DNA from: Enterobacter sp. RIT418
GTDB lineage: Bacteria > Pseudomonadota > Gammaproteobacteria > Enterobacterales > Enterobacteriaceae
DNA: 64,000 bases
Assembly (NCBI RefSeq): GCF_003057745.1
Contig: NZ_QBJD02000005.1
Span: forward strand, 124,001-188,000
Direction: 5' to 3'
Of the stretch, positions 47,462 through 56,011 are shown piece by piece; positions within the stretch are counted from its first letter, which is position 1, and the number at the start of each line of letters is the position of its first letter. The translations under genes were made by a program, and so were the position numbers. Under the pieces are notes generated by a model, which ran no database searches, was not told where the DNA came from, and saw only the letters and a list, made by a program, of their open reading frames with translations.

Positions 47462-47604
47462 CTGTACGGAGGCTTTTGCGCACTGCGCCGCAACCCGGTG
47501 CAACGTTTTCACTGGCCTCAACGATTGGCCTGAAGCCTCGTTCCCTTTCCCGGCAAACGCACATGCACTTGGTCTTTGAAAACAGCAGTATCTCCTTTAT
47601 CGAT

Positions 47605-47633
47605 TTGCATCTATATAGCTTGTGATCTATATT
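47605..47633 (+). promoter_or_regulatory. Promoter and repeat operator of the toxin-antitoxin pair
   Basis: TTGCAT (47605-47610) and TATATT (47628-47633) have a 17-bp spacer. The direct repeat ATCTATAT occurs at 47609-47616 and 47625-47632, 16 bp apart, one copy overlapping the -35 and one the -10. This is the kind of site where the antitoxin would repress its own operon. Confidence 0.55.
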
Positions 47634-47647
47634 GATAAGGAGGCCCT

Positions 47648-48001
47648 GTGTGGGCAATTAAGACGACGGATTGTTTTGACAGCTGGTTTAGCGCACTTTG
47701 TGCTGCCGATCGCGCCTGTGTACTAGCATCGCTACTGGTGCTACGCGAAAAGGAACCGGGCCTGCCACGGCCTTATGCGGATACGGTTAAAGGTTCCCGC
47801 TTTGGCAATATGAAAGAATTACGCGTTCAGAGCCGGGGAGACCCGATACGGGCTTTTTTCGCCTTTGATCCCTTTCGTACCGGCATTTTGCTTTGCGCCG
47901 GTAGCAAAGTCGGTCATGAAAAACGTTTCTATGACCAGATGATTCCGCTTGCAGACCGGGAATTTACCGATTACCTGGACAGGCTGGCTAATAAGGAGTA
48001 A
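47648..48001 (+). CDS. HigB/RelE-like toxin (phage Gp49 family)
   Basis: A 117-aa protein starting at GTG 47648 with a strong AAGGAGG site. KGSRFGNMKELRVQSRGDPI and RAFFAFDPFRTGILLCAGSK match the phage-derived HigB-like/Gp49 branch of the RelE superfamily, ribosome-dependent mRNA interferases. YDQMIPLADREFTDYL is also typical. It is followed after 4 bp by the antitoxin. Toxin-first order is the HigBA pattern. Confidence 0.88.
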   Translation: MWAIKTTDCFDSWFSALCAADRACVLASLLVLREKEPGLPRPYADTVKGSRFGNMKELRVQSRGDPIRAFFAFDPFRTGILLCAGSKVGHEKRFYDQMIPLADREFTDYLDRLANKE

Positions 48002-48005
48002 CGCA

Positions 48006-48308
48006 ATGGGCAGAACGCTTGAACAGCTTCTTGCGCATGAAAAACCGGACGTTGTGGCCGATGCCAGGGCAATGGCAAACGATATTTTGCTCAACATCCA
48101 TCTTGCCGAGCTGCGTGAGAAGGTGCAGAAAACGCAGGTTGAAATGGCGCAGGCGCTGGGTATCCGGCAGCCTACCGTTGCCAGCATGGAAAAACCGGGG
48201 CGCGATGTAAAACTGTCAACGCTAAAGCGCTACGTGGAGGCGGCGGGGGGAAAACTGCGTCTTGACGTAGAGCTGCCGGACGGCACGCACTACGATTTTG
48301 TGTTGTAA
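48006..48308 (+). CDS. HigA-like XRE-family antitoxin
   Basis: The start at ATG 48006 has AAGGAG 7 nt upstream and gives 100 aa. The helix-turn-helix (about 40-95) has QVEMAQALGIRQPTVASMEK and STLKRYVEAAGGKL, typical of HigA-type antitoxins cotranscribed with Gp49-like toxins. It probably neutralises the preceding toxin and autoregulates the operon. Confidence 0.9.
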   Translation: MGRTLEQLLAHEKPDVVADARAMANDILLNIHLAELREKVQKTQVEMAQALGIRQPTVASMEKPGRDVKLSTLKRYVEAAGGKLRLDVELPDGTHYDFVL

Positions 48309-48321
48309 ATGCAGAGCGAAA

Positions 48322-48345
48322 GCCGGGCAGACCGCGGTCTGCCCG
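48322..48345. terminator. Bidirectional terminator between higA-like gene and fumB
   Basis: A perfect 22-nt palindrome (CGGGCAGACCG and its complement, 48324-48345) lies in the 46-bp gap between two convergent genes. The flanking T-runs are short, so efficiency is uncertain. Confidence 0.55.
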
Positions 48346-48354
48346 ATCGTTTAC

Positions 48355-50004
48355 TCAGCGCTGTGAACACCCTTTACACTGCGTGTTCTGAATCTGCTGG
48401 AAGAAGTCGTTGCCTTTGTCATCCACGAGGATAAAGGCCGGGAAGTTCTCCACTTCGATTTTCCAGATAGCTTCCATTCCCAGCTCAGGATACGCCACGC
48501 ACTCCAGGCTCTTAATGCTGTTTTGCGCCAGCACCGCTGCCGGGCCGCCGATGCTGCCGAGGTAGAAACCGCCGTGCTTGTGGCAGGCGTCCGTCACCTG
48601 CTGGCTGCGGTTGCCTTTCGCCAGCATGATCATGCTCGCACCGTGCGACTGCAGCAGATCGACGTACGAATCCATGCGGCCTGCGGTGGTTGGGCCAAGC
48701 GAGCCGGACGCGTAGCCTTCCGGCGTTTTTGCCGGACCCGCGTAGTAAATCGGATGATCTTTGACGTACTGCGGCAGTTCTTCACCGTTGTCGAGCAGCT
48801 CTTTCAGCTTCGCGTGGGCGATGTCGCGCGCCACGATGATGGTGCCGCTCAGCGACAGGCGGGTTGACACCGGATGGGCAGAGAGCTGTGCCAGGATGTC
48901 GGGCATCGGCTTGTCGAGGTTAATGCTGACCACATCGCCTTCGCCCTGCTGGCGCAGTGACTCGGGAATATACTGCCCCGGATTGTGCTCCAGCTTCTCG
49001 ATCCAGATGCCGTCGCGGTTGATTTTCGCCTTGATGTTGCGGTCAGCGGAGCAGGAGACGCCCATGCCGATTGGGCAGGACGCGCCGTGGCGCGGCAGGC
49101 GGATCACGCGAATGTCGTGGGCGAAGTATTTGCCGCCGAACTGCGCGCCGAGGCCGAGGTTCTGCGCTTCGGTCAGCAGCTCTTGCTCAAGCTGGACGTC
49201 GCGGAACGCCTGGCCGTGCTCGTTGCCCTCGGTTGGCAGCGCGTCGTAATAGCGGGTTGAGGCCAGCTTCACGGTTTTCAGCGTGGCTTCTGCGGACGTA
49301 CCGCCAATGACGAACGCGATATGATACGGCGGGCAGGCCGCGGTGCCGAGCGTGCGCATCTTCTCGACCAGGTAGTTTTTCAGCTTTGCCGGGGTGATCA
49401 GCGCCTTGGTTTCCTGGTACAGGTAGGTTTTGTTGGCGGAGCCGCCGCCTTTTGCCATGCACAGGAATTTGTACTCGTCGCCGTCCACGCTGTAGAGATC
49501 GATCTGCGCCGGCAGGTTGGTGCCGGTGTTCACCTCTTTATACATATCCAGCGCGGCGTTCTGGGAGTAGCGCAGGTTGTCTTCAATATAGGTGTTATAC
49601 ACGCCCTGGCTCAGCGCCGCTTCGTCACCGCCGCCGGTCCAGACGCGCTGGCCCTTTTTGCCCATAATGGCAGCCGTGCCGGTGTCCTGACAGGTCGGCA
49701 GCACGCCTTTTGCCGCGATCTCCGAGTTGCGCAGGAACTGCAGGGCAACGTATTTATCGTTATCGCTGGCGTCCGGGTCGTTAAGAATGGCGCCAACCTG
49801 CCGCTGGTGGGAAGGGCGCAGCATGAACGCCGCGTCGTGGAAGGCCTGCTGGGCCAGCAGGGTGAGCGCTTCTGGCTCAACCTTCAGCACCTCCTGACCG
49901 TCGAATTCGGCAACGGAGACGTGCTCGTTGGTCAGCAGGTAGTATTCGGTGTCGTCGTGAGACAGCGGGAAGGGGTTCTGGTAGACAAAGGGTTTGTTTG
50001 ACAT
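48355..50004 (-). CDS. fumB: Anaerobic class I fumarase FumB
   Basis: Iron-sulfur fumarate hydratase of 549 aa; the anaerobic E. coli isozyme FumB has 548. Similarity is high throughout: [55 protein letters not shown] and [16 protein letters not shown]. The three 4Fe-4S ligand cysteines (near residues 105, 224 and 318) are in place. In this setting it makes fumarate from malate for fumarate respiration. It follows the DASS transporter gene in the same direction with a terminator-like hairpin in the 56-bp gap. Confidence 0.95.
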   Translation of the reverse strand: MSNKPFVYQNPFPLSHDDTEYYLLTNEHVSVAEFDGQEVLKVEPEALTLLAQQAFHDAAFMLRPSHQRQVGAILNDPDASDNDKYVALQFLRNSEIAAKGVLPTCQDTGTAAIMGKKGQRVWTGGGDEAALSQGVYNTYIEDNLRYSQNAALDMYKEVNTGTNLPAQIDLYSVDGDEYKFLCMAKGGGSANKTYLYQETKALITPAKLKNYLVEKMRTLGTAACPPYHIAFVIGGTSAEATLKTVKLASTRYYDALPTEGNEHGQAFRDVQLEQELLTEAQNLGLGAQFGGKYFAHDIRVIRLPRHGASCPIGMGVSCSADRNIKAKINRDGIWIEKLEHNPGQYIPESLRQQGEGDVVSINLDKPMPDILAQLSAHPVSTRLSLSGTIIVARDIAHAKLKELLDNGEELPQYVKDHPIYYAGPAKTPEGYASGSLGPTTAGRMDSYVDLLQSHGASMIMLAKGNRSQQVTDACHKHGGFYLGSIGGPAAVLAQNSIKSLECVAYPELGMEAIWKIEVENFPAFILVDDKGNDFFQQIQNTQCKGCSQR

Positions 50005-50019
50005 AGCTCTTCACTCCAT

Positions 50020-50055
50020 AAAAATAAAACCGCCGGAGGTTGCCCACCGACGGTT
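50020..50055 (-). terminator. Terminator or attenuator between transporter and fumB
   Basis: Read leftward, AACCGTCGG and CCGGCGGTT (one mismatch) form a stem at 50028-50055 followed by TTTTATTTTTATGG. The hairpin lies between the transporter stop (50061) and fumB, so fumB expression from the upstream promoter would be reduced relative to the transporter, unless fumB has its own start. Confidence 0.65.
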
Positions 50056-50060
50056 ATGAA

Positions 50061-51569
50061 TCAGAACATCATGGACATCCACGGATAGCCAATCAGCAGC
50101 AGGGCCGCCAGGAAGATGGCACCGAAGATAGTGCCCAGGCGCCAGTAGTCTTTGGTTGGCAGGTAGCCGCTGCCGTAGTAAATCGGGCTTGGGCCGGTGC
50201 CGTACGGGGTGATAATCCCCATGATGCCCAGAGACGTCACCATCAGCAGGACGAACACTTCCATGTTCATGCCCGGAATGGTGGAGGCGATGGTCAGCAT
50301 CGCTGGCAGCAGCGCGGTGGTGTGCGCGGTGGTGCTGGCAAACAGATAGTGCAGCAGGTAGAACGCCAGCAGCAGGACGATGGTCGCCACGCCCGGAGAG
50401 ATGCCGCTCATCAGCATGCCGCCTTCTTTACCCAGCCAGCCGATAAAGCCGGTAGAGGAGAGGCCATCCGCCAGCGCAACCAGGGTGGCGAACCACACGA
50501 AGGTGTTCCAGGCGGCCTTGTTGCCGGTGATGTCGTTCCACTCCAGCACGCCGGTCCACAGCATCAGGCCGACAATCAGCAGGGCGGCCATCGCCGGTTC
50601 AATCCACGCGGCAGCAAAGATCCACATCAGCAGGGCACAGCAGACAAACACCAGCAGCAGGATCTCATTGCGGGACAGCTTGCCCAGCTTTTCCAGCTCG
50701 CGGGTTGCCCACAGCGGGACTTCGTTGTTCACCTTCACTTCAGGCGGGTAGAACCAGTAGGCCAGCAGCGGCATGGTCAGAATCAGCAGCACGCCCAGCG
50801 GCAGGAAGGCGATGAACCAGGTGCCCCAGGAGATGTTAATTCCGACGATGCTTTTCACCAGCGCCAGCGCCAGCAGGTTCGGCGCAAGCGCGGAGAGGAA
50901 CATAGAGCTGGTGATACAGGCGGCGGTAATGGCAACCCACATCAGATAAGAACCCATGCGGCGCGCGCTCGGATCGTTAGGTTTTGAGCCGTACAGCGGC
51001 GGCAGGTTAGCGATGATCGGGTAGATTGTCCCGCCGCTGCGCGCGGTGTTGGACGGCGTGAACGGCGCGAGCAGCAGGTCCGCGAAGGTAATCGCATAGC
51101 CGAGCGTCAGGCTGCGGCGGCCCAGGTATTTCACCAGAATCAGCGCCAGGCGACGGCCGAAGCGGGTTTTATCGTAGCCCGCGGCGAACATGAACGCGCC
51201 GAAAATCAGCCATACGGTCGAGTTGCCGAAGCCGCTTACGGCCCACTTAAAGGAGGCGCCCGCCAGCTTGAATTTTGGGTCAGCCAGCTGTTCGGGGCTG
51301 AACAATACCCACTGGCTGAACAGCGCGATGGCGACCACGCCGGTCAGGCCAATCACCGCACCCGGCAGCGGTTCGAAGATCAGGCCGACGATCACGCCGA
51401 CAAAGATCGCGAAGTAGTGCCAGGCATAAGGAGGCAGGCCTTCCGGTACCGGTACAAACAGCAGCAGCACGGCGACGACGATGGGCAGCGCCATCATCAC
51501 CAGACGTTTTGCTTTACCGTCAGATGCTTTACTCGCCGCAGGAGGCGTTACAGCAGTTTTTGTATTCAT
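50061..51569 (-). CDS. DASS-family dicarboxylate transporter (CitT/TtdT-like antiporter)
   Basis: A 502-aa inner-membrane protein with about 12-14 helices. It has DASS/CitT hallmarks: FTPSNTARSGGTIYPIIANL, LFASTTAHTTALLPAML and IITPYGTGPSPIYYGSGYLP. CitT and TtdT exchange citrate or tartrate for succinate under anaerobiosis. In this cluster the likely function is uptake of fumarate, malate or tartrate in exchange for succinate, taking the place that DcuB has beside fumB in E. coli. Exact substrate unproven. The upstream region has a well-placed FNR box. Confidence 0.93.
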   Translation of the reverse strand: MNTKTAVTPPAASKASDGKAKRLVMMALPIVVAVLLLFVPVPEGLPPYAWHYFAIFVGVIVGLIFEPLPGAVIGLTGVVAIALFSQWVLFSPEQLADPKFKLAGASFKWAVSGFGNSTVWLIFGAFMFAAGYDKTRFGRRLALILVKYLGRRSLTLGYAITFADLLLAPFTPSNTARSGGTIYPIIANLPPLYGSKPNDPSARRMGSYLMWVAITAACITSSMFLSALAPNLLALALVKSIVGINISWGTWFIAFLPLGVLLILTMPLLAYWFYPPEVKVNNEVPLWATRELEKLGKLSRNEILLLVFVCCALLMWIFAAAWIEPAMAALLIVGLMLWTGVLEWNDITGNKAAWNTFVWFATLVALADGLSSTGFIGWLGKEGGMLMSGISPGVATIVLLLAFYLLHYLFASTTAHTTALLPAMLTIASTIPGMNMEVFVLLMVTSLGIMGIITPYGTGPSPIYYGSGYLPTKDYWRLGTIFGAIFLAALLLIGYPWMSMMF

Positions 51570-51642
51570 AGTTTCACGTCTTAAGTTGTTAAGAATGCTG
51601 TTCTGAAAAATGCTCGCTCGCTTTTTTTAGTTTCTTTTCTTT

Positions 51643-51657
51643 CTTTAGTTATTAAAG
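51643..51657. promoter_or_regulatory. CTTTA-N5-TAAAG palindrome upstream of the transporter
   Basis: CTTTAGTTATTAAAG is an inverted repeat of CTTTA with a 5-bp centre. It resembles the CTTTAGTAACTAAAG palindrome at 52064-52078 on the other side of the same region, differing at three central positions, and an additional TTTAGTT occurs at 51627-51633. It lies 74 bp before the transporter start, within the predicted leader. Confidence 0.4.
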
Positions 51658-51759
51658 CGCGTCGCTACATTTTCCATAAATACGAATTAACGCTTTTTTG
51701 TCGGCGTTAAATTAAAAAAAGATGATGTTTATATATTGCGCCTTTGGATGCTATTACAA

Positions 51760-51773
51760 TTGATCGCGATCAA
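51760..51773. promoter_or_regulatory. Perfect FNR box
   Basis: TTGAT-CGCG-ATCAA matches the FNR consensus TTGAT-N4-ATCAA at every position. Its centre is about 41-43 bp upstream of the start predicted for a leftward promoter with TATATA as -10 (51730-51735), the class II activation distance, so anaerobic FNR activation of the transporter and fumB is the simplest reading. Action on the rightward gene, 400 bp away, is less certain. Confidence 0.8.
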
Positions 51774-52039
51774 AAAAAGAGAATTGGAGAGGTATTTTTC
51801 ATCGCCATGAAATAACCCTACAGAGCTATGTGGTTAATGACATATTAAGTCAGCCTTGTGTATCTTTTTGGTAACATTGAGAAAGTGGTGTTGTGTATAT
51901 GCTTCTGTTTTTCATGTTTTTTATTGCTTTGTAGAGCGATTTTGACGTTAGCGTTTGGTTAACATTGTTTAAAATGTTGTGAATTAACTTATTTAGATGA
52001 CTAACACCAATGTGTTATTAATGTTACTGAAGGGATTAA

Positions 52040-52081
52040 TTAGTTTATTAACTAACGTAATTTCTTTAGTAACTAAAGAAA
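52040..52081. promoter_or_regulatory. Two adjacent TTAGT/AACTAA palindromes upstream of the reductase
   Basis: TTAGTT-TATT-AACTAA (52040-52055) and the perfect TTTCTTTAG-TAA-CTAAAGAAA (52061-52081) lie side by side, with centres about 23 bp apart (two helical turns), 95-135 bp before the reductase start. The pattern suggests cooperative binding of a dimeric regulator; DcuR, encoded nearby, is the first candidate, but I cannot match it to a known DcuR site with certainty. Confidence 0.55.
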
Positions 52082-52174
52082 GCGTTATATTAATAACATG
52101 ACATCAGCATAAAAATATCGAACTAAAACGAGCCTGATAACGAATTCTTAATTTTTAAAGTTTGGAGTTTTATT

Positions 52175-54955
52175 ATGAACGCGAACGAACGCATGTTAAG
52201 CCCATTTACCTTACCCAATGGCACCGAGCTGAAAAATCGTTTGTTTATGGCACCGATGACCACCTGCACCGGCTACTATGACGGTACGGTCACCGGCGAG
52301 CTGGTGGAATACTATCGCGAACGCGCGGGTACCATCGGCACCATTATCGTTGAGTGCTGCTTCGTTGACGATCTTGGCCTGGCCTTCCCGGGCGCGATCG
52401 GCATCGATAGCGACGAAAAAATCGCCGGGCTGGCGAAAATCGCCGAGGCGATCAAATCCAAAGGTTCAAAAGCGCTGCTGCAGATCTACCACGGCGGCCG
52501 CATGGTTGACCCGAAACTGATCGGTGGCCGTACCCCGGTTGGCCCAAGCGCCGTTGCCGCGCCGCGCGACGGTGCCGCCACCCCGGTAGCCCTGACCGGC
52601 GAAGAAGTTGAAGGTATGATCGGCAAGTTTGGCGAGGCGGTTCGCCGCGCGATCCAGGCCGGTTTCGACGGCGTGGAAATCCACGGGGCAAATACCTACC
52701 TGATTCAGCAGTTCTATTCCCCCAATTCCAACCAGCGCGACGACGAGTGGGGCGGCAGCCGCGACAACCGCGCCAAATTCCCGCTGGCGGTGCTGGATAT
52801 CACCCATAAAATGGTGCGCCAGTACGCGGACGATGCCTTCATTGTCGGCTACCGCTTCTCGCCGGAAGAGATGGAAGTCCCCGGCATTCGCTTTGACGAC
52901 ACCATGTACCTGCTGGAAAAACTGGCGGCGCGCGGGGTGGACTATCTCCACTTCTCGGTAGGCGCAACCCTGCGTCCTTCCATTGTCGATACCCAGGACC
53001 CCACTCCGCTTATCGAAAAATACTGCGCGATGCGCTCCGACACGCTGGCGCAGGTGCCGGTGATGGGCGTGGGCGGCGTGGTGAACGCCGCTGACGTCAA
53101 TGAGGCGCTGGATCACGGTTACGATCTGGTGGCCGTGGGCCGCGCGACCATTGCCTACCCTGACTGGACCGACCGCATCGCCGCTGGCGAAACGCTGGAG
53201 CTGTTTATGGACAGCACTCAGCGCGAGGCGCTGAGCATTCCTGAGCCGCTGTGGCGCTTCTCGCTGGTTGAAGCGATGATCCGCGACATGAGCATGGGCG
53301 AATCCAAATTCAAGCCGGGCCTGTTCGTTGAGAAAGTCCAGGATGATGCCAACGAGCTGATCGTTAACGTCAGCCTCGAAACCGACCGTATCGCCGATAT
53401 CGAGCTGGCCTCCGGCCCGTCCGATGACGTTGAGTTCGTCACCAGCTTTGAAGAGATCCGCTCGCGCATTCTGGACGCCAATACGCCGCACGTGGACGCT
53501 ATCACTGGCGCAACCAGCCAGAGCGAAGCGGTGAAAAAAGCGGTGTCGAAAGCGATGCTGAAGTCCAGCAAGGCGCTGGCGGCGGAAGAGGGTGTCGATC
53601 CGAACGAAACCAAACGCGTTGACGTTGTGGTAGTCGGCAGCGGCGGCGCCGGTCTGGCGGCGGCGATTCAGGCGCACGACGAAGGCGCAAGCGTGCTGAT
53701 CGTTGAAAAAATGCCGACCATCGGCGGGAACACCATCAAAGCCTCCGCCGGGATGAACGCGGCGGAAACCCGCTTCCAGCGCGTGAAGGGGATTCAGGAC
53801 AGCAAAGAGCTGTTCTATCAGGAATCGCTGAAGGGCGGCGGAAACAAGAACAACCCGGAACTGCTGCGCCGCTTCGTGGAAAACGCGCCGCAGGCCATCG
53901 AGTGGCTGGCAACCCGCGGCATTATGCTTAACGACATCACCACTACCGGCGGGATGAGCATCGACCGTACCCACCGTCCAAAAGACGGCTCCGCGGTGGG
54001 CGGCTATCTGATCAGCGGCCTGGTGCGGAACGTGAACAAACGCAATATCGAGGTGATGCTGGATACCTCCGTCAGCGACATTGTCTTTGAAAACGGCGAA
54101 GTCACCGGCGTGCGCCTGACCACCGAAGAGAACGAAACGCTGACCGTGGCGACCAAAAGCGTCATCGTGGCGACCGGCGGCTTCAGCGCCAACAGCCAGA
54201 TGGTGGTGAAATACCGTCCGGACCTGGAGGGGTTTGTCACCACCAACCACAAAGGGGCGACCGGCGGCGGTATCGCGCTGCTGGAGCGCATCGGCGCGGG
54301 CACCGTGGATATGGGCGAAATTCAGATCCACCCCACCGTGGAGCAGAAAACCTCGTACCTGATTTCCGAATCCATCCGCGGCGGCGGGGCGATTCTGGTC
54401 AATCAGAAAGGAGAGCGCTTCTACAACGAAATGTCGACCCGCGATAAAGTCTCCGCGCAGATTATCGCCCTGCCGGAAAAATACGCTTACATCGTGTTCG
54501 ACGAGCACGTTCGCGCTAAAAACAAAGCGGCGGATGAGTATATCGCCAAAGGGTTCGTTACCAGCGCCAGCTCGCCTAAGGCGCTCGCTGAAGCGCTCGG
54601 CATGGATCCCCACGCCTTCCTCGCCACGCTGGAGCGCTACAACGGTTTCGTTGAGAAACAGCACGACGATGATTTTGGCCGTACCACCGCGCTGCGTGCG
54701 CCAATCAACGAAGGGCCGTTCTACGCCATTCAGATTGCGCCGGGCGTGCACCACACCATGGGCGGCGTGACCATCAACACCGATACCTGCGTGCTGGACG
54801 CCAACCACAACGTCCTGCCAGGCGCTTACGCGGCCGGTGAAGTCGTTGGCGGCATTCACGGCGGCAACCGCATTGGCGGTAACGCGGTGGCAGATATCAT
54901 TATATTTGGTACCCTTGCAGGACATCAGGCGGCGATGCGTTCGAAAAAACGCTAA
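52175..54955 (+). CDS. Soluble NADH:fumarate oxidoreductase (OYE / FMN-bind / FAD fusion)
   Basis: A 926-aa three-domain flavoprotein. Residues about 7-345 are an Old Yellow Enzyme-like FMN domain (HGANTYLIQQFYSPNSNQR, WGGSRDNRAKFPLAVLD), expected to take electrons from NADH. Residues about 375-465 are an FMN-binding domain with the ApbE flavinylation motif DAITGAT; Thr447 should carry covalent FMN. Residues about 480-926 are a fumarate-reductase FAD domain (VVVVGSGGAGLAAAIQ, IGGNTIKASAGMNAAETRF, GGIHGGNRIGGNAVADIII). There is no signal peptide or membrane helix, so it acts in the cytoplasm without quinones. The layout matches the NADH:fumarate oxidoreductase described from Klebsiella pneumoniae. 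GGAG precedes the ATG. Confidence 0.93.
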   Translation: MNANERMLSPFTLPNGTELKNRLFMAPMTTCTGYYDGTVTGELVEYYRERAGTIGTIIVECCFVDDLGLAFPGAIGIDSDEKIAGLAKIAEAIKSKGSKALLQIYHGGRMVDPKLIGGRTPVGPSAVAAPRDGAATPVALTGEEVEGMIGKFGEAVRRAIQAGFDGVEIHGANTYLIQQFYSPNSNQRDDEWGGSRDNRAKFPLAVLDITHKMVRQYADDAFIVGYRFSPEEMEVPGIRFDDTMYLLEKLAARGVDYLHFSVGATLRPSIVDTQDPTPLIEKYCAMRSDTLAQVPVMGVGGVVNAADVNEALDHGYDLVAVGRATIAYPDWTDRIAAGETLELFMDSTQREALSIPEPLWRFSLVEAMIRDMSMGESKFKPGLFVEKVQDDANELIVNVSLETDRIADIELASGPSDDVEFVTSFEEIRSRILDANTPHVDAITGATSQSEAVKKAVSKAMLKSSKALAAEEGVDPNETKRVDVVVVGSGGAGLAAAIQAHDEGASVLIVEKMPTIGGNTIKASAGMNAAETRFQRVKGIQDSKELFYQESLKGGGNKNNPELLRRFVENAPQAIEWLATRGIMLNDITTTGGMSIDRTHRPKDGSAVGGYLISGLVRNVNKRNIEVMLDTSVSDIVFENGEVTGVRLTTEENETLTVATKSVIVATGGFSANSQMVVKYRPDLEGFVTTNHKGATGGGIALLERIGAGTVDMGEIQIHPTVEQKTSYLISESIRGGGAILVNQKGERFYNEMSTRDKVSAQIIALPEKYAYIVFDEHVRAKNKAADEYIAKGFVTSASSPKALAEALGMDPHAFLATLERYNGFVEKQHDDDFGRTTALRAPINEGPFYAIQIAPGVHHTMGGVTINTDTCVLDANHNVLPGAYAAGEVVGGIHGGNRIGGNAVADIIIFGTLAGHQAAMRSKKR

Positions 54956-54966
54956 GGCACCTGTTT

Positions 54967-55033
54967 TGTAGGCCGGATAAGCGCAGCGTTATCCGGCAAT
55001 TTCCCCGGCGGCGCGGTGCCTGCCGGGGCTACA
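54967..55033. repeat. REP/BIME element between reductase and apbE
   Basis: GCCGGATAA and TTATCCGGC (54972-54997, 8-nt loop) form a classic enterobacterial REP hairpin. A second stem, CCCCGGC/GCCGGGG, is at 55003-55028, and the whole unit is bounded by TGTAG and CTACA. Such elements stabilise upstream mRNA and could raise the reductase:ApbE ratio within one transcript. Confidence 0.85.
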
Positions 55034-55048
55034 GCTAAGGAAACTGCC

Positions 55049-56011
55049 ATGTCTGATGACAACCGCGTCTACAGCTACTCCGCCGTCCTGATGGGCTCGC
55101 CCATTCTCCTCAAGCTCTTTTCCCACGACGAGGCGCTCGCCTCCCGCGTTTTTCGCCTCATCAAACGCTATGAAGACCTGCTTACGGTAAACCGCGCCCA
55201 GTCGCAGGTGATGGATATTAACCACGCCGCCGGGAAGCACGCCGTGGCGGTCAGCCGTCCGGTATTCGAGCTAATACGCTGCGCCAAAGCGGCGAGCATG
55301 ATAAAGGACAGCGCGTTTAACCTGGCCATTGGCCCGCTGGTGAAGCGCTGGAAGATCGGCTTTCAGGGCGACAGCGTGCCGCCCGCCGATGAGATTGCGG
55401 CGCTGCTCAAGATAACGCGCCCTGAAGAGGTGATGCTGGACGAGGCCAGCAGCAGCGTGTTTTTAGCGCGTCCCGGCATGGAGATTGACCTGGGGGCGAT
55501 TGCCAAAGGCTATATCGCCGACAGGGTGCGGGATTACCTGCGAAAAGAAGGCGCAGATCTCGGCCTGATTAACCTCGGCGGAAACGTTCAGACGCTGGGA
55601 TCGCCGGACGGCGGCTGGAGCATCGGGCTGAAAAAGCCGTTCGCTGGTGACGCGCTGATCGGCACCCTGACGGTTGAAAACCGCTCGGTCGTCACCTCCG
55701 GCACCTACGAGCGCTACTTCGAGCAGAACGGCAGGCGCTATCACCACATTCTTGACCCGCGCACCGGCTACCCGCTGGACAACGCGCTGGACAGCGTCAC
55801 CCTCATTTCGACGGATTCTATCGACGGCGATATCTGGACCACGCTGCTGTTCGGCATGGGCGTGGAGAAGGGCTGCGCCGCGCTGCGCGCCCGGCCCGAT
55901 ATCGAGGCTATCTTTGTCACCAAAGCAAAAGAAGTGGTGCTCTCTTCAGAACACCACTTCCGCTTTACCCTGCTGGACAACGGCTACAGGGTTACTGGCA
56001 GTACTGCTTGA
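55049..56011 (+). CDS. apbE: Cytosolic FAD:protein FMN transferase (ApbE family)
   Basis: Transfers FMN from FAD onto a Thr of target proteins; the adjacent reductase has the target motif. The start at ATG 55049 with AAGGAA gives 320 aa; the open frame upstream runs through the BIME. Conserved features are DLGAIAKGYIADRVRDYLRK, LINLGGNVQTLG, VVTSGTYERYF and YHHILDPRTGYPLDNAL, with the Mg site region in SIDGDIWTTLLFGMG. Unlike typical ApbE it has no signal peptide or lipobox, matching a cytosolic substrate. Its 3' end overlaps dcuR by 20 nt on the other strand. Confidence 0.93.
   Translation: MSDDNRVYSYSAVLMGSPILLKLFSHDEALASRVFRLIKRYEDLLTVNRAQSQVMDINHAAGKHAVAVSRPVFELIRCAKAASMIKDSAFNLAIGPLVKRWKIGFQGDSVPPADEIAALLKITRPEEVMLDEASSSVFLARPGMEIDLGAIAKGYIADRVRDYLRKEGADLGLINLGGNVQTLGSPDGGWSIGLKKPFAGDALIGTLTVENRSVVTSGTYERYFEQNGRRYHHILDPRTGYPLDNALDSVTLISTDSIDGDIWTTLLFGMGVEKGCAALRARPDIEAIFVTKAKEVVLSSEHHFRFTLLDNGYRVTGSTA

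Larger units (their letters stand above)
51570..52174. promoter_or_regulatory. Divergent control region, DASS transporter / fumarate reductase
   Basis: This 605-bp non-coding, very AT-rich stretch separates the leftward transporter-fumB genes from the rightward NADH:fumarate oxidoreductase gene. It contains a perfect FNR box (51760-51773), a palindrome near the transporter side (51643-51657) and two near the reductase side (52040-52081). TATATT at 52086-52091 is a possible -10 for the reductase gene. No small ORF is supported. Confidence 0.7.

Noticed and set aside
52466..54925. An 819-codon open frame antisense to the NADH:fumarate oxidoreductase gene
   Set aside because: It mirrors the GC-rich codon pattern of the real gene, has low-complexity His/Arg/Gly-rich composition and no recognisable domain or ribosome site.
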